From contig NZ_RSED01000025.1 of NCBI RefSeq assembly GCF_003933735.1, positions 26,746-58,772 of the forward strand: DNA of 32,027 nucleotides, read 5' to 3'. This document shows, one piece after another, positions 17,097-26,113 of this stretch. Within the stretch, counting starts at the first letter, position 1; each line of letters starts with the position of its first letter. The DNA is from Aquabacterium soli (GTDB lineage Bacteria; Pseudomonadota; Gammaproteobacteria; Burkholderiales; Burkholderiaceae_C). The translations under genes were made by a program, and so were the position numbers. Under the pieces are notes generated by a model, which was given only the letters and a program-made list of their open reading frames with translations, was not told the origin of the DNA and made no database searches.

Positions 17097-17651
17097 TCAG
17101 ACCAGGCTCTCGCCTTCGGGCAAGGGCTCGTTGGCGGCTTCCGTGCGCTGAGGCGCCTGCGTGTCGTTGGCCGCAGTCTTGTCGTGGCAACTGCTCGAGC
17201 CGCACCCTGTGATCGCCTGCGCCGGCAAGGCGGAGGGCGCTTCAAGCTCGCCGGTGACCGGGTCGTAGCCCACGCTCTTGAGGTGCAGGGCCAGGCCCGC
17301 ATCCATGGTCTGCGCATGGTTCGGAAACCAGTCGGCCAGCTCGGCCGCGATGCGCCGCACCCAATCCAGCTCGCCTTGCGAACCGCGCCGGGCGCTGTCG
17401 CGCATCACCTCCAGCACCACGGTGTGCTGCGTGGTGTGGCAGTTGCCTGGGGCAAAGCCCGTGGCACGCATCCAGTCATCTTCACGCCCGAAGTGATCCT
17501 CGGTGTGCTCGATCAGCGTCTGCCAACGGGCCAGCAAGGTGCTGTCATCGGCCTGTTCGACCAGGGCCAGCAGGTCCACGAACTCCTCGTGGGTGTGGTC
17601 CATCACGGGCATGGACAGGGACAGGGCGTCGGACCAGACGAGGGTGGGCAT
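17097..17651 (-). CDS. hemerythrin-like oxygen/iron-binding protein
   Basis: Bacterial hemerythrins bind oxygen at a di-iron site and serve as oxygen carriers, sensors or iron stores. All expected ligands can be read: His21 (DHTH), His49/His53 with Glu57 (HTEDHFGRED), His72 and His76 (HTTQH), His112 and Asp117 (HAQTMD). The hemerythrin fold ends near residue 130. A tail of about 55 residues follows that is polar and disordered-looking except for CGSSSCHDK near 150-158, an extra two-cysteine motif not usual in the family. The ATG at 17651 follows a good GGAG site. It is tail-to-tail with dxs, sharing no spacer. The substrate could be oxygen or nitric oxide; no partner domain shows which. Confidence 0.9.
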   Translation of the reverse strand: MPTLVWSDALSLSMPVMDHTHEEFVDLLALVEQADDSTLLARWQTLIEHTEDHFGREDDWMRATGFAPGNCHTTQHTVVLEVMRDSARRGSQGELDWVRRIAAELADWFPNHAQTMDAGLALHLKSVGYDPVTGELEAPSALPAQAITGCGSSSCHDKTAANDTQAPQRTEAANEPLPEGESLV

Positions 17652-17778
17652 GAGAGCTCCTTGACGAAACCAGGGCGCATCGGCGGCGTTGATGCTGGAC
17701 AGTAGCCCAGCGCCGGCCAGTCGTTGTTGCGCGTCGTCAAGGAGTGCCGCTCAAGGGGCTTGCCAGCAAGCTGCGGCC

Positions 17779-18501
17779 TCAGGCGGCGCGGCCATGGTCG
17801 GCCAGATCCTTGGGGTAATAGGGCAGATCCCTGAAAGCGCTGTCGTCAATGCCGAAGGCAGTTACCACCCCCGCGGCCTCTATCGCCCAGTAGCCGAAGA
17901 AGCCGCCGCCATCCGGCCCCTTGTGGCTTGCGTGCCAGCCAACCTCGTGCAAGGCCGGGTACCAGGCCTTCAGGAAGCGAGTCATCTCGTCAGCGGATTT
18001 TTTCTCTGCAGCCGCGTCAAGGCATGCGTATGCCCTGGTGTGGAGCAGCGCATTTGCAGCACGGCGCCCCGGCGTGCGGACGCTGACGAGGCGCTCGAAC
18101 AAGCGGTCTTTGCCCTCGTTGCCCGCGCATGTGAGGATCCTCTGCCACAGCGCATCGCTGGCATCGAAGATCAGGGCCAGGCTGACGATCCACAGCGATC
18201 GCACGTAGTCGTCAAGGTAGGCCAGGTCGTTGGCTGAGGAGCCTGGCGTGGACAGGACGGTCTCCCAGGCCGAGACAAGGGCGTCCAGGCCATTGGCGAG
18301 CGTGTCGACCGGTTCACCCGCCGAATAGCGCGCGACCAGCAGCTCGCACTGGTCGCGGAAGTTGGCGTGAGCGAACACCTGCGGCTTCTTGATCTGCCCG
18401 GTGTTGTTCTTCAACTTGGCCGCACGCTCCGCCACGGTCGACTGGATGTGGTCGATGGCCTCCTGGAAGTAGGCCTCGGTCATCAAGGGTTCTCGTTTCA
18501 T
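17779..18501 (-). CDS. PoNi-like immunity protein, DUF1910/DUF1911
   Basis: The 240-residue, mostly helical, soluble protein matches what I recall of the DUF1910 (about 8-120) plus DUF1911 (about 125-235) pair. The DUF1911 part is the clearest: the family's GYWxxEAA motif appears as GYWAIEAA (203-210), and GIDDSAFRDLPYYPKDL (217-233) resembles its conserved C-terminal ending. Proteins of this family (PoNi) neutralise PoNe DNase toxins, which are delivered by type VI or other secretion systems. No toxin gene, VgrG, PAAR or Rhs sequence lies beside it, so it is an orphan immunity gene. The start may be ATG 18501 or, with a weak GAGA site, ATG 18483, which loses six residues. A TTGACA hexamer (18524 down to 18519) lies just upstream. 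Confidence 0.75.
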   Translation of the reverse strand: MKREPLMTEAYFQEAIDHIQSTVAERAAKLKNNTGQIKKPQVFAHANFRDQCELLVARYSAGEPVDTLANGLDALVSAWETVLSTPGSSANDLAYLDDYVRSLWIVSLALIFDASDALWQRILTCAGNEGKDRLFERLVSVRTPGRRAANALLHTRAYACLDAAAEKKSADEMTRFLKAWYPALHEVGWHASHKGPDGGGFFGYWAIEAAGVVTAFGIDDSAFRDLPYYPKDLADHGRAA

Positions 18502-18637
18502 TGTTTCGGCGGTCGGGGTGTCAAGGGCCGCGAGTTAGGGGGGCGGTGTCATCAGTTTTGATGAAGACCCGTGACAGGGCATTGGGCAGGATGCGTTGAT
18601 CCAAAACCTGCATCACGAGATTTTCAAGGAGTTCTTC

Positions 18638-20914
18638 ATGCTCGCCCAACCGCGTTTCCTGCCCCGCCGTGCCATCACCCCGTTGGCCTTGGCCGTGTTG
18701 TTGGCCCTGGGGGCCTGTGGTGGAGGAGGGGGCAGCGATGACGACGAGCCGCCCGCCGGTCCGGCCACCGCATCGGTGTCGGGCATCGCTTCCAAAGGCC
18801 TGTTGCGCAATGCGCGGGTGATCGCCTACCGCATCGAGAATGGCAATGAGATCGAAGTGGGGCGCACCACGACGGACGCAGAAGGCAAGTACAGCCTGTC
18901 CGGGCTGCCGGTGGGGGCCTTGGTGCTGGTGAAGATCTCGGCCATCGCGGGCACGACGATGGCGGACGAGGCCACCGACACCGAGATCGACCTGTCGACC
19001 AGCAATTTCACGCTGCGTGCTGCCTCCGTGGTGGGAAGCAGCGGCACCACCAGCGTGCATGTGACGCCCTTCTCTGAGATGGCCGTTGCCAAGGCGCTCG
19101 TGTCAGGATCTGGCCTGCTCACGCAGGCCAAGGTCGTGGACGCGAACGAGGACATCAGAAGCTACCTGCACTTCGATCCGCTGGTCCAGGCCCCCGAGTT
19201 CGCAGCCGCCGGCACCGCACCCAAGAACGCGCCGGCGCTGATGCTGGCCGCGGTGTCGGAGTTGGTGGCTTCGCCCAGCCTGGGCTGCGCCGGAAGCGAC
19301 CAGATCGCCCGCCTGCAATGTGTCATCAATGCACTTGCAACGGGCGGTACGTTCGACCCCGCTGTCGGTGCTGCCTTGAATGAGGCCAAGCAGGATGCGG
19401 TGGCCCGCGGAGACTACCAGGGCGACGTGATTCCGGCGGATGTCCAGCAGCAGCCTGAAACGCTGATTCCCGTGGCCCAGCGCACCGCCATCGAGAACGC
19501 CAAGCTGCTGATCGACAGCGTGCGTGACAATGCCCGCGCGCTGGAAGACCTGGGGCACCGGCTGGGTGGTGTGCAGACATCCTTGGCAGATGCGCTGCAG
19601 CCACTTTCGACGGGCCGCGTGGCGATCATCCAGACCCTGGTCCTGACGACGGAGCAACTCGACAAGTACGCCCGAGGGGGCTACAGCGGCGCCTTGCCCG
19701 CCCCGGCGAGCGAACTGATCGTGCCCAGCCCGCGGGGATCCAGCGGCGCGGGCTGCACGCTCTACTCGGATGCAGGCTTCAGTGTGGAAGCCACCACCTA
19801 CCAGAATGCAGACTATGTGGCCTGCAGCATCACCTATGCGGACGAGACCACAGGTGGTCGCCGCTTCCTGTACCAGCACCGGTTCACGGTGTCTCCCCGC
19901 ACCGTGGCAGGTGGTCGCGGCTACACGGTGACTTCGTCCCTGGCGAAGCAGGAGACCGCGCTGAACGCTGCGTGGCCCAGTGATCCTGTGAACTGGATCG
20001 GGGACGCGCAGGCCTTGTCGGACGCCGAGGACGTGCTGGTCACCGCCACCGGCACCGGCACGGATCTGACGGCGCTGACCTTGCAGGGTGATCTGCCCCC
20101 CACTGTGTCTGAAGGCGGCAGCATTGGCGCCGAATCGCTGACGGTGGATGTGGCGCTGTCGGTGGCAGCCCAAGGCGGCGGGCTGAGCAAGCTGTCCATC
20201 ACGGGGTTGATCTCGACGGTGTCCGCTGTCACGGACGAGGAACTGGTCACGGTGGGCCTGGCCAATGGCAGCCATGTCATCGCACGCCTGGCGGTGCCCG
20301 GGCAACTGAACAGCGAAGTGGTCGACTACAGCGCCAACCGGGGCCACTTTGTGTTGCAGGCCTCGGTGGCTGGCGGCAGCCAGGTCACCGGTACCCTGGA
20401 TGTGAGCGACTACGGTGTTGCCGCCGGCGGGGATGAGTGGCCCACGAAGGTGGTGTTTGCTGGCCAGATCAAGGAGAACCCCGACACGGCGCTCTTCTCC
20501 GGTACCTTGACCTTGATCGCCAGCAACCTGGGTGTGTTCAACCCTGACCAGTTCAATGGTGAGGAACGAGCAGACAACTTCCTGCCCAAGCAGGTCGCCT
20601 TCCAGGGCACCCTGTACCTGCAGGATGTGCCGCCGCTGCTCATCAACATCAACCTCAACAACGCCACGTTCGGCACGGTGACAGGCTCAGGCAGCTACCA
20701 GCAGGGTGATCGGACCATCAACATCCAGTCCAGCACTCAGCAGCCGAGCGGGCTGTGGACATTGAGCCTGACCGGCCCTGGTGGTGTGAGCGTGGCGCTG
20801 TCAAAGCTCAATGCGAGCTCGCAGATCACAGGCAGTGGCGGCGTGGTGGTGGGTACAGTGAACCGCAGCACAGGGCGGATCGACTATGCCGATGGCACGT
20901 TCGAATCGTTCTGA
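18638..20914 (+). CDS. large outer-membrane lipoprotein, function unknown
   Basis: The start is ATG 18638, six bases after AAGGAG (18626-18631). A signal peptide with basic RFLPRR and lipobox LGAC puts the lipidated cysteine at residue 27; the next residue is Gly, not Asp, so outer-membrane sorting is expected. A Gly/Asp-rich linker follows. Residues about 45-110 look like a carboxypeptidase-regulatory (transthyretin-like) fold: GIASKGLLRNARVIAYR, then TTTDAEGKYSLSGLPVGALVLVKI. The middle (about 130-350) is helical, and the last 350 residues are rich in beta-strand repeats with Gly/Thr/Ser. At 758 residues it has no enzyme motif I recognise. The next gene's ribosome binding site overlaps this gene's stop codon, so the two are coupled and probably work together at the cell surface. 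Confidence 0.75.
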   Translation: MLAQPRFLPRRAITPLALAVLLALGACGGGGGSDDDEPPAGPATASVSGIASKGLLRNARVIAYRIENGNEIEVGRTTTDAEGKYSLSGLPVGALVLVKISAIAGTTMADEATDTEIDLSTSNFTLRAASVVGSSGTTSVHVTPFSEMAVAKALVSGSGLLTQAKVVDANEDIRSYLHFDPLVQAPEFAAAGTAPKNAPALMLAAVSELVASPSLGCAGSDQIARLQCVINALATGGTFDPAVGAALNEAKQDAVARGDYQGDVIPADVQQQPETLIPVAQRTAIENAKLLIDSVRDNARALEDLGHRLGGVQTSLADALQPLSTGRVAIIQTLVLTTEQLDKYARGGYSGALPAPASELIVPSPRGSSGAGCTLYSDAGFSVEATTYQNADYVACSITYADETTGGRRFLYQHRFTVSPRTVAGGRGYTVTSSLAKQETALNAAWPSDPVNWIGDAQALSDAEDVLVTATGTGTDLTALTLQGDLPPTVSEGGSIGAESLTVDVALSVAAQGGGLSKLSITGLISTVSAVTDEELVTVGLANGSHVIARLAVPGQLNSEVVDYSANRGHFVLQASVAGGSQVTGTLDVSDYGVAAGGDEWPTKVVFAGQIKENPDTALFSGTLTLIASNLGVFNPDQFNGEERADNFLPKQVAFQGTLYLQDVPPLLININLNNATFGTVTGSGSYQQGDRTINIQSSTQQPSGLWTLSLTGPGGVSVALSKLNASSQITGSGGVVVGTVNRSTGRIDYADGTFESF

Positions 20915-20916
20915 GG
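20913..20916 (+). promoter_or_regulatory. ribosome binding site overlapping the lipoprotein stop codon
   Basis: GAGG overlaps the TGA stop (20912-20914) of the lipoprotein gene and is six bases before GTG 20923. It decides the start of the following gene and implies that the two are translated in sequence. Confidence 0.55.
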
Positions 20917-20922
20917 TGTTCG

Positions 20923-22092
20923 GTGCCTTCAAGAAGGGGCGGGTATCGCCCTTCGCCATCAATGTTGGGCGTGCTTGGCGCGGTGTTGCTGAGCCTGTGT
21001 GGGAAGGCGCCGCTCGCGGCCGAGCCCGCTGAAGCCTCGCAGCCCTGGTTCGCTGGGGTGTATGGCCAGGCGTGCGCAGAAGCCTTGTCCAATGGTCTGC
21101 CGGTGATGGACATCGAAGGCGATTGGCAGCGCGGCTACCGGCGTCGAGGCAATGGCAGCACCCAGCGGGCTTACCAGGCGGTGTCGGCTGAGGCGGGCGT
21201 GCTTCTCTCGGTGCCTTGGCGATCGGCCCCGGGCCCTTGGGCCTTGGGCTGGGGGGCACGCACCGAGGCGTTCGTGCGTGCCTCGGGTGACGCCGCCGAA
21301 GTGGTGCAGTTCTACCAGGCCAGGCGCGATCCGCCCGGGCCCGTGGTGTTCGAGCCGCGGGCCGATGTGTTGCTCTGGCGAGGCCAGGGCCCAACCTTGC
21401 GAACGCCATGGCTGCCTGCCGGAGTCGGCCAATGGCAGGCTGGCATGCAGTGGCTGACACTGCAGCGCCTGCGGCGCGTGGGGGCCGATGGTGAGCTGAT
21501 CTACGACGGTGCGGGTGAGTACGATCATCGGCTGGCGCTGCGCGACGATGACAGCCGCACCGATGCACCTTTCACCGCGGCACCGGCAAGCCGCGGTGCA
21601 GGCTACAGCCTCTCGCTGGCATGGCGATGGGCGCCAGCCCCCGATTGGTCCTTGCGCGTCGATGCCCGCGATGTGGCGTCCCGGTTGTGGTGGAAAGGGG
21701 TGAACACCATCCGTGCCGAGCTGACCAGCCGGGTCGGTTCACGCACCCCTGATGGCTACCTGGATTACCAGCCGGCGCTGCAGGGGGCCTACACGCGGCG
21801 CACCTTGAAGATGCGCATTCCAGGCAGCGTGCAGGCCGATCTGGCCTGGCGCAGCCATGTTGGCGAGTGGCAACTGAGCCTGAACCGCCGTTGGGGGCTG
21901 CAGCAGGCTTGGCTGGGCTGGCAGGCCACGGGCGAGTGGCGCTATGGCGTGGCCGTGGAGCCGCGCTTTCAGGCGTTGCGCCTGCAGATGGCGCATGGGG
22001 GCTTTGCCGCCGGTGTGCAGGCCGATCGGGTGGACCAAGCTGCGCACGTGGCGTCGGTGTGGGCGCAGTACATCTACACGCTGGGCAAGTGA
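20923..22092 (+). CDS. putative outer-membrane beta-barrel protein
   Basis: I do not recognise the family. Starting at GTG 20923, the 389-residue product has a good signal peptide: basic PSRRGGYR, then a hydrophobic MLGVLGAVLLSLCG and a likely cleavage site near PLAAEP. Starting instead at ATG 20962 would lose the basic region. From about residue 90 to the end, many short stretches alternate polar and hydrophobic residues with aromatic caps (WALGWGARTEAFV, GYSLSLAWRW, WRYGVAVEPRFQALRLQMA, VWAQYIYTLGK), as in outer-membrane barrels. The C-terminal residue is Lys rather than the usual Phe or Trp, which is a caution. It is coupled to the lipoprotein gene upstream and faces a LuxR-type regulator gene downstream with 95 bases between ends. 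Confidence 0.6.
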   Translation: MPSRRGGYRPSPSMLGVLGAVLLSLCGKAPLAAEPAEASQPWFAGVYGQACAEALSNGLPVMDIEGDWQRGYRRRGNGSTQRAYQAVSAEAGVLLSVPWRSAPGPWALGWGARTEAFVRASGDAAEVVQFYQARRDPPGPVVFEPRADVLLWRGQGPTLRTPWLPAGVGQWQAGMQWLTLQRLRRVGADGELIYDGAGEYDHRLALRDDDSRTDAPFTAAPASRGAGYSLSLAWRWAPAPDWSLRVDARDVASRLWWKGVNTIRAELTSRVGSRTPDGYLDYQPALQGAYTRRTLKMRIPGSVQADLAWRSHVGEWQLSLNRRWGLQQAWLGWQATGEWRYGVAVEPRFQALRLQMAHGGFAAGVQADRVDQAAHVASVWAQYIYTLGK

Positions 22093-22187
22093 CGTGATCG
22101 ACACTTCTGCGCGATTTCATCCGATGGGGACGATGAGGCTGCGCTGATGGCGGCTGGGCGAAGGGATGTCGGGGCAGCGGCAGCGGT

Positions 22188-23339
22188 TCAGGCGGCCGGC
22201 CGCGCCCACAGGACCTGTCCTTGGCGCAGCAAGCTCACCGCCTCCGTGACCTTGGCCGCCCCAAGCTTGTGCAACACATGGCGTAAGTGAGTGCGCACCG
22301 TGCTTTCACGGCAACCCAGGCGCTGGCCAATGGCCTGCGCGCTCAGGCCTTCGCTGAGCAGGGCTGCCACCCGGCCCTCTGCTGGCGTCATGCCGAATAC
22401 CTCTGACAAGGCGAAGGCATCGAGCTCCCGCATCTGCAGGGGATCGAACAGGGTGATCAGCAACATGGGGCGGTTGCCAAACGCGGTGCCCAGCACGCGG
22501 GCCGGATCCAGCACCCGCATGTGCAGCCAGCTCGGTGTATCCCCTTTCGAGCCTCGTGCGTCCACCACCGCGTGCTGGCCGTGCTGCACCTGGCTTGCCA
22601 GTGATGTGAGCATCTCTCCGATCTTTCGATCCACGCCGTTGACCTTCCAGACCATGCGCCGGCCGTTCAGACCCATGCGGCGCTCTTCGGTTGCCACCGT
22701 TCGGGCCGCCTGGTTGGCATGCAGCACCACACGGTCTGTGTCGATCAGCCACATGGGGTGTGCAAAGGTGTCCAGCAGTGCATGGCCGGCCAAGGCCTGT
22801 GAGGCCATCCGGCGCACGCGCTCGTAGGCTCGCAACGCATCCGAGAAATGCCGGCCGATACGCGCGATGAGGTGTTGTTCATCGCAGTCCAGTGGTCCGC
22901 GCTCCGCCGGCAACTCCAGCGACAGCGCTGTCATCGTGTCACTGGCGGGCTGCTGGAGCAGGGTCGCCAGGTACCGTGTCTGCTGGGCGGGGAGAAACTC
23001 GCGGTAGAAGCGGTTCTTCGACACGAACTCCTCGTCGAAATGGTCATGGCAGTGCCACCACTGCCCCAGCATTTCAGGGGCGTGGGACAGCAGATGACTT
23101 CGCCGGGGATCGATTTCGTGCCAGTGCCTCAGGTAGCTGAGGATGGCGTCGGGCATCGGGTCTCCTGCGTGGGAGAACTGCACGATGTGCCCCGTGGACA
23201 GGTCGACGGATTGAACGATGGCCGTGCGTGAGCGGAACAGGGTATGGACGGGCAGCAGGGCTTCCTCCCAGGCAAGCTCGCCAGTGGCCGCAGCATAGAA
23301 GCCCGTGACCACGCCGTCAAACTGGCTTTCAGTGATCAT
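22188..23339 (-). CDS. LuxR-family transcriptional regulator
   Basis: The last 65 residues form a LuxR/FixJ-type helix-turn-helix: GMTPAEGRVAALLSEGLSAQ, then AIGQRLGCRESTVRTHLRHVLHKLG. The first 310 residues have no phosphoacceptor Asp of a response regulator and no clear AHL-binding motif; they look like a PAS/GAF-type sensing region, with HPMWLIDTDRVVLHANQAART near residue 196 being PAS-like. The start is the ATG at 23339, behind a G-rich site. Its upstream region contains a strong inverted repeat (23372-23414). It is transcribed towards the lipoprotein/barrel pair on the other strand; whether it controls them is a guess. Ligand and targets are unknown. Confidence 0.85.
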   Translation of the reverse strand: MITESQFDGVVTGFYAAATGELAWEEALLPVHTLFRSRTAIVQSVDLSTGHIVQFSHAGDPMPDAILSYLRHWHEIDPRRSHLLSHAPEMLGQWWHCHDHFDEEFVSKNRFYREFLPAQQTRYLATLLQQPASDTMTALSLELPAERGPLDCDEQHLIARIGRHFSDALRAYERVRRMASQALAGHALLDTFAHPMWLIDTDRVVLHANQAARTVATEERRMGLNGRRMVWKVNGVDRKIGEMLTSLASQVQHGQHAVVDARGSKGDTPSWLHMRVLDPARVLGTAFGNRPMLLITLFDPLQMRELDAFALSEVFGMTPAEGRVAALLSEGLSAQAIGQRLGCRESTVRTHLRHVLHKLGAAKVTEAVSLLRQGQVLWARPAA

Positions 23340-23371
23340 CCCCCATCACCCCTGTGCGTTTCTTGGACGTG

Positions 23372-23414
23372 GCTCACGCCTGCTGATTCATTCTCCTTGA
23401 ATCAGGACGTGAGC
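23372..23414. repeat. interrupted inverted repeat between argH and the luxR-type gene
   Basis: Outer arms GCTCACG (23372-23378) and CGTGAGC (23408-23414) and inner arms CTGATTCA (23383-23390) and TGAATCAG (23398-23405) pair perfectly, with a 4/2-base internal bulge and a 7-base loop. It lies 42 bases beyond the argH stop and 33 bases before the regulator start on the minus strand. No T-run follows it on the minus strand, so it is not a classical argH terminator; an operator or a leader RNA structure is likelier. Confidence 0.65.
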
Positions 23415-23456
23415 ACACCTCTGCGAACTAGGGAGGTGGGGATGGGGCGCTTGGGT

Positions 23457-24872
23457 TCAGCCCAGGCGGGTACGATGCCTCGCCACCTGCGCCCGCACCT
23501 GTTCAGGCGCCGTGCCGCCCAGCAGGTTGCGCGCGTTGAGCGAGCCGCGCAGGCTCAGCACCTCGAACACATCCTGCTCGATGGCTGGGTTGTAGGTCTG
23601 CAGCTTGTCCAGCGGCAGTTCGGACAGGTCCACGCCCGCGGCAATCGCATCCTTCACGGCATGGGCGACCACCTCGTGCGCATCGCGGAAGGGCAGGCCT
23701 TTCTTGACCAGGTAATCGGCCAGGTCGGTGGCAGTGGCGTAGCCCTTCCTGGCGGCGCGCTCCATGGCCTCGGGCTTGACGGTGATGCCGGCGGCCATCT
23801 CGGCAAAGATGCGCAGCGTGTCCTTGAGCGTGTCGACCGTGTCGAACAGCGGCTCCTTGTCTTCCTGGTTGTCCTTGTTGTAGGCCAGGGGCTGGCCCTT
23901 CATCAGGGTGATCAGGCCCATCAGGTGGCCCACCACGCGGCCGGTCTTGCCGCGCGCCAGCTCGGGCACGTCAGGGTTCTTTTTCTGCGGCATGATCGAC
24001 GAGCCGGTGCAGAAGCGGTCGGCCAGGTCGATGAAGCCGAAGCTCTGGCTCATCCACAGGATCAGCTCCTCAGACAGGCGCGAGATGTGCACCATCACCA
24101 GCGAGGCTGCGGCGGTGAATTCGATGGCGAAGTCGCGGTCGCTCACGGCATCCAGGCTGTTCTGCGACACGGCCGGCCGTCCGGCCTCGTCAACCATGCC
24201 CAGGCTGCGGGCCACGCGCTCGCGGTCCAGCGGGTAGCTGGTGCCGGCCAGGGCGGCCGAGCCCAGCGGCAGGCGGTTGATGCGCTTGCGCAGGTCGACC
24301 AGGCGCTCGGCGTCGCGCGCGAACATCTCCACATAGGCCAGCAGGTGGTGGCCGAACGCCACGGGCTGGGCCACCTGCAGGTGCGTGAAGCCGGGCAGGA
24401 TGGTGTCGGCGTTCTGCTCGGCCACGTCCACCAGGGCTTTTTGCAGCGCGGTCAGCAGCACGCCCAGTTCATCCACTTCGCCGCGCAGCCACAGGCGCAC
24501 GTCGGTGGCCACCTGATCGTTGCGCGAGCGGCCGGTGTGCAGTCGCTTGCCGGCGTCGCCCACCAGGGTGGTCAGGCGCGCCTCGATGTTCAGGTGCACG
24601 TCTTCCAGGTCGAGCTTCCATTCGAACTGGCCGGATTCGATCTCCTGCGTGATCTGCGCCATGCCCTTTTGGATGGAGGCAAGGTCATCGGCCGAGATCA
24701 GCCCCTGGGCGTTCAGCATGTCGGCGTGGGCCAGCGAGCCCTGGATGTCGGCCCGCCACAGCCGCTTGTCGAAGAACACGCTGGCGGTGTAGCGCTTGAC
24801 CAGGTCGCTCATCGGTTCGGAGAACAGGGCGGACCAGGCTTGGGACTTCTTGTCCAGTTGATTCGTGCTCAT
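23457..24872 (-). CDS. argH: ArgH, argininosuccinate lyase
   Basis: ArgH splits argininosuccinate into arginine and fumarate, the last step of arginine synthesis. The 471-residue product carries the fumarase/aspartase-superfamily signature [12 protein letters not shown] (catalytic serine loop) and the conserved segments [28 protein letters not shown] and [15 protein letters not shown], where the THLQ histidine is catalytic. Length and N-terminus (about 20 residues, then [16 protein letters not shown]) are normal. The start is ATG 24872; the divergent sensor-kinase gene begins only 29 bases away, so promoter elements must overlap the coding regions. Pseudomonas has argH beside algZ-algR as well, which supports this synteny. 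Confidence 0.97.
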   Translation of the reverse strand: MSTNQLDKKSQAWSALFSEPMSDLVKRYTASVFFDKRLWRADIQGSLAHADMLNAQGLISADDLASIQKGMAQITQEIESGQFEWKLDLEDVHLNIEARLTTLVGDAGKRLHTGRSRNDQVATDVRLWLRGEVDELGVLLTALQKALVDVAEQNADTILPGFTHLQVAQPVAFGHHLLAYVEMFARDAERLVDLRKRINRLPLGSAALAGTSYPLDRERVARSLGMVDEAGRPAVSQNSLDAVSDRDFAIEFTAAASLVMVHISRLSEELILWMSQSFGFIDLADRFCTGSSIMPQKKNPDVPELARGKTGRVVGHLMGLITLMKGQPLAYNKDNQEDKEPLFDTVDTLKDTLRIFAEMAAGITVKPEAMERAARKGYATATDLADYLVKKGLPFRDAHEVVAHAVKDAIAAGVDLSELPLDKLQTYNPAIEQDVFEVLSLRGSLNARNLLGGTAPEQVRAQVARHRTRLG

Positions 24873-24901
24873 GGCGGGGCGCGCGCCGCGAGGCGCAAAG
24901 A

Positions 24902-26113
24902 GTGACGCAGAATGTGCAAACCATGGATTTTAAAGACAAGGACTCCCTTGCGAGCGGTGTGGTCGCCCACGATGGTGCGATCGACCCCTTGCGCGCGCCA
25001 ACGATGTGGGCCGTGACTGGGGATGGCGACGCCCCAAAAGGCCGTGGCTTGATGCTGGGCGATGGGGCTGCCACCTTCGATGTCTGCCACGTAGGCGTGG
25101 TGCTGCGTGTGCTGCTGGGGGTGCAGGCCGTTCTGTGGCTGGCGACGTTGTACGACTCTGCCGGGCCTGTGGATTGGTTGATGCGCTGGGGGCAGGGCTC
25201 GGCCGTGGCCTTGCCGGGCTGCCTGCTGTGGCTGGTGGGGGTGTGCGGGGCCCGTCGCTGGCTGGGCCGTCGCGGCGCCTCCACTCAATGGGCGGCGGTG
25301 GTGCTGTGGGGCGCGCTGTCGGCTGCCTACGGGCATGTGCAGTTCTGGTTGATGGACTGGTGGCTGGGGCAACAGTCCCTGGCGCCCTGGGCCCTGGTGG
25401 CGCCGATGGCCACGGGCGCCGCCCTGGCCGCTGTGTGCCTGGCCTGGCTGCGCCAGCGCCAGGGGCGCACCGACCCGGCCCAGGTGCAGGCCCGGTTGGT
25501 GGAGCTGCAGGCCCGCATCCGCCCGCATTTCCTGTTCAACACGCTCAACACGGCCATCGCGCTGGTGCAGGTGGATCCGGACCGCGCCGAGGCCGTGCTG
25601 GAAGACCTGGCCGAGCTGTTCCGCCGGGCCCTGGCCTCGCCGGAAACGCATTCCTCACTGGCCGATGAGGTGGAGCTGGCACGGCGCTACCTGGGCATCG
25701 AGCAACTGCGCTTCGGTGAGCGCCTGTCGGTGAACTGGCATGTGGATGAGTCCGCGGGCGCTGCCTTGGTGCCCACGCTGCTGCTGCAGCCCCTGGTGGA
25801 GAACGCCGTCAAGCACGGGGTGGAATCCGATCCCCAGGGGGGCTGGGTTCGGGTGGAGGCCTCCCGCAAGGGCGGCCGTGTGGTGGTGACGGTGAGCAAC
25901 TCCGTGCCGAGCCCCCTGGATCCGGCGGCCGCGCCTGCTTCGGGCACGCCCCGGCGGGGGCATGGCATCGCCCTGCGCAACGTGCGCCAGCGCCTGCTGC
26001 TGATGCACGATGTGCAGGCCGAGTTCGAGACGGCCTTGCGGCCTGTGTCGCCCGATGCAGGGCAGCACTGCTTCGTGGTGCGCCTGTCCTTCCCCGCCGG
26101 AGGCACCCCATGA
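24902..26113 (+). CDS. LytS/AlgZ-type sensor histidine kinase
   Basis: This is the sensor of a LytS/YehU-class two-component system. After a polar N-terminus of about 60 residues, four hydrophobic segments lie between about residues 62 and 185. The kinase core follows: [18 protein letters not shown] carries the phosphorylated histidine, and [17 protein letters not shown] is the ATP-binding N-box; a degenerate glycine box, [16 protein letters not shown], ends it. At 403 residues it is longer than Pseudomonas AlgZ. GTG 24902 is assumed, with GAGG ten bases upstream; ATG 24923 is an alternative. Its stop overlaps the start of the response regulator gene (ATGA), so they form a pair. The neighbour argH matches the argH-algZ-algR order known in Pseudomonas. 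The signal sensed is unknown. Confidence 0.88.
   Translation: MTQNVQTMDFKDKDSLASGVVAHDGAIDPLRAPTMWAVTGDGDAPKGRGLMLGDGAATFDVCHVGVVLRVLLGVQAVLWLATLYDSAGPVDWLMRWGQGSAVALPGCLLWLVGVCGARRWLGRRGASTQWAAVVLWGALSAAYGHVQFWLMDWWLGQQSLAPWALVAPMATGAALAAVCLAWLRQRQGRTDPAQVQARLVELQARIRPHFLFNTLNTAIALVQVDPDRAEAVLEDLAELFRRALASPETHSSLADEVELARRYLGIEQLRFGERLSVNWHVDESAGAALVPTLLLQPLVENAVKHGVESDPQGGWVRVEASRKGGRVVVTVSNSVPSPLDPAAAPASGTPRRGHGIALRNVRQRLLLMHDVQAEFETALRPVSPDAGQHCFVVRLSFPAGGTP

Noticed and set aside
23244..24905. Long plus-strand open frame opposite argH
   Set aside because: argH is certain by its signature on the minus strand; the plus frame is His/Gln/Val-rich without any motif.
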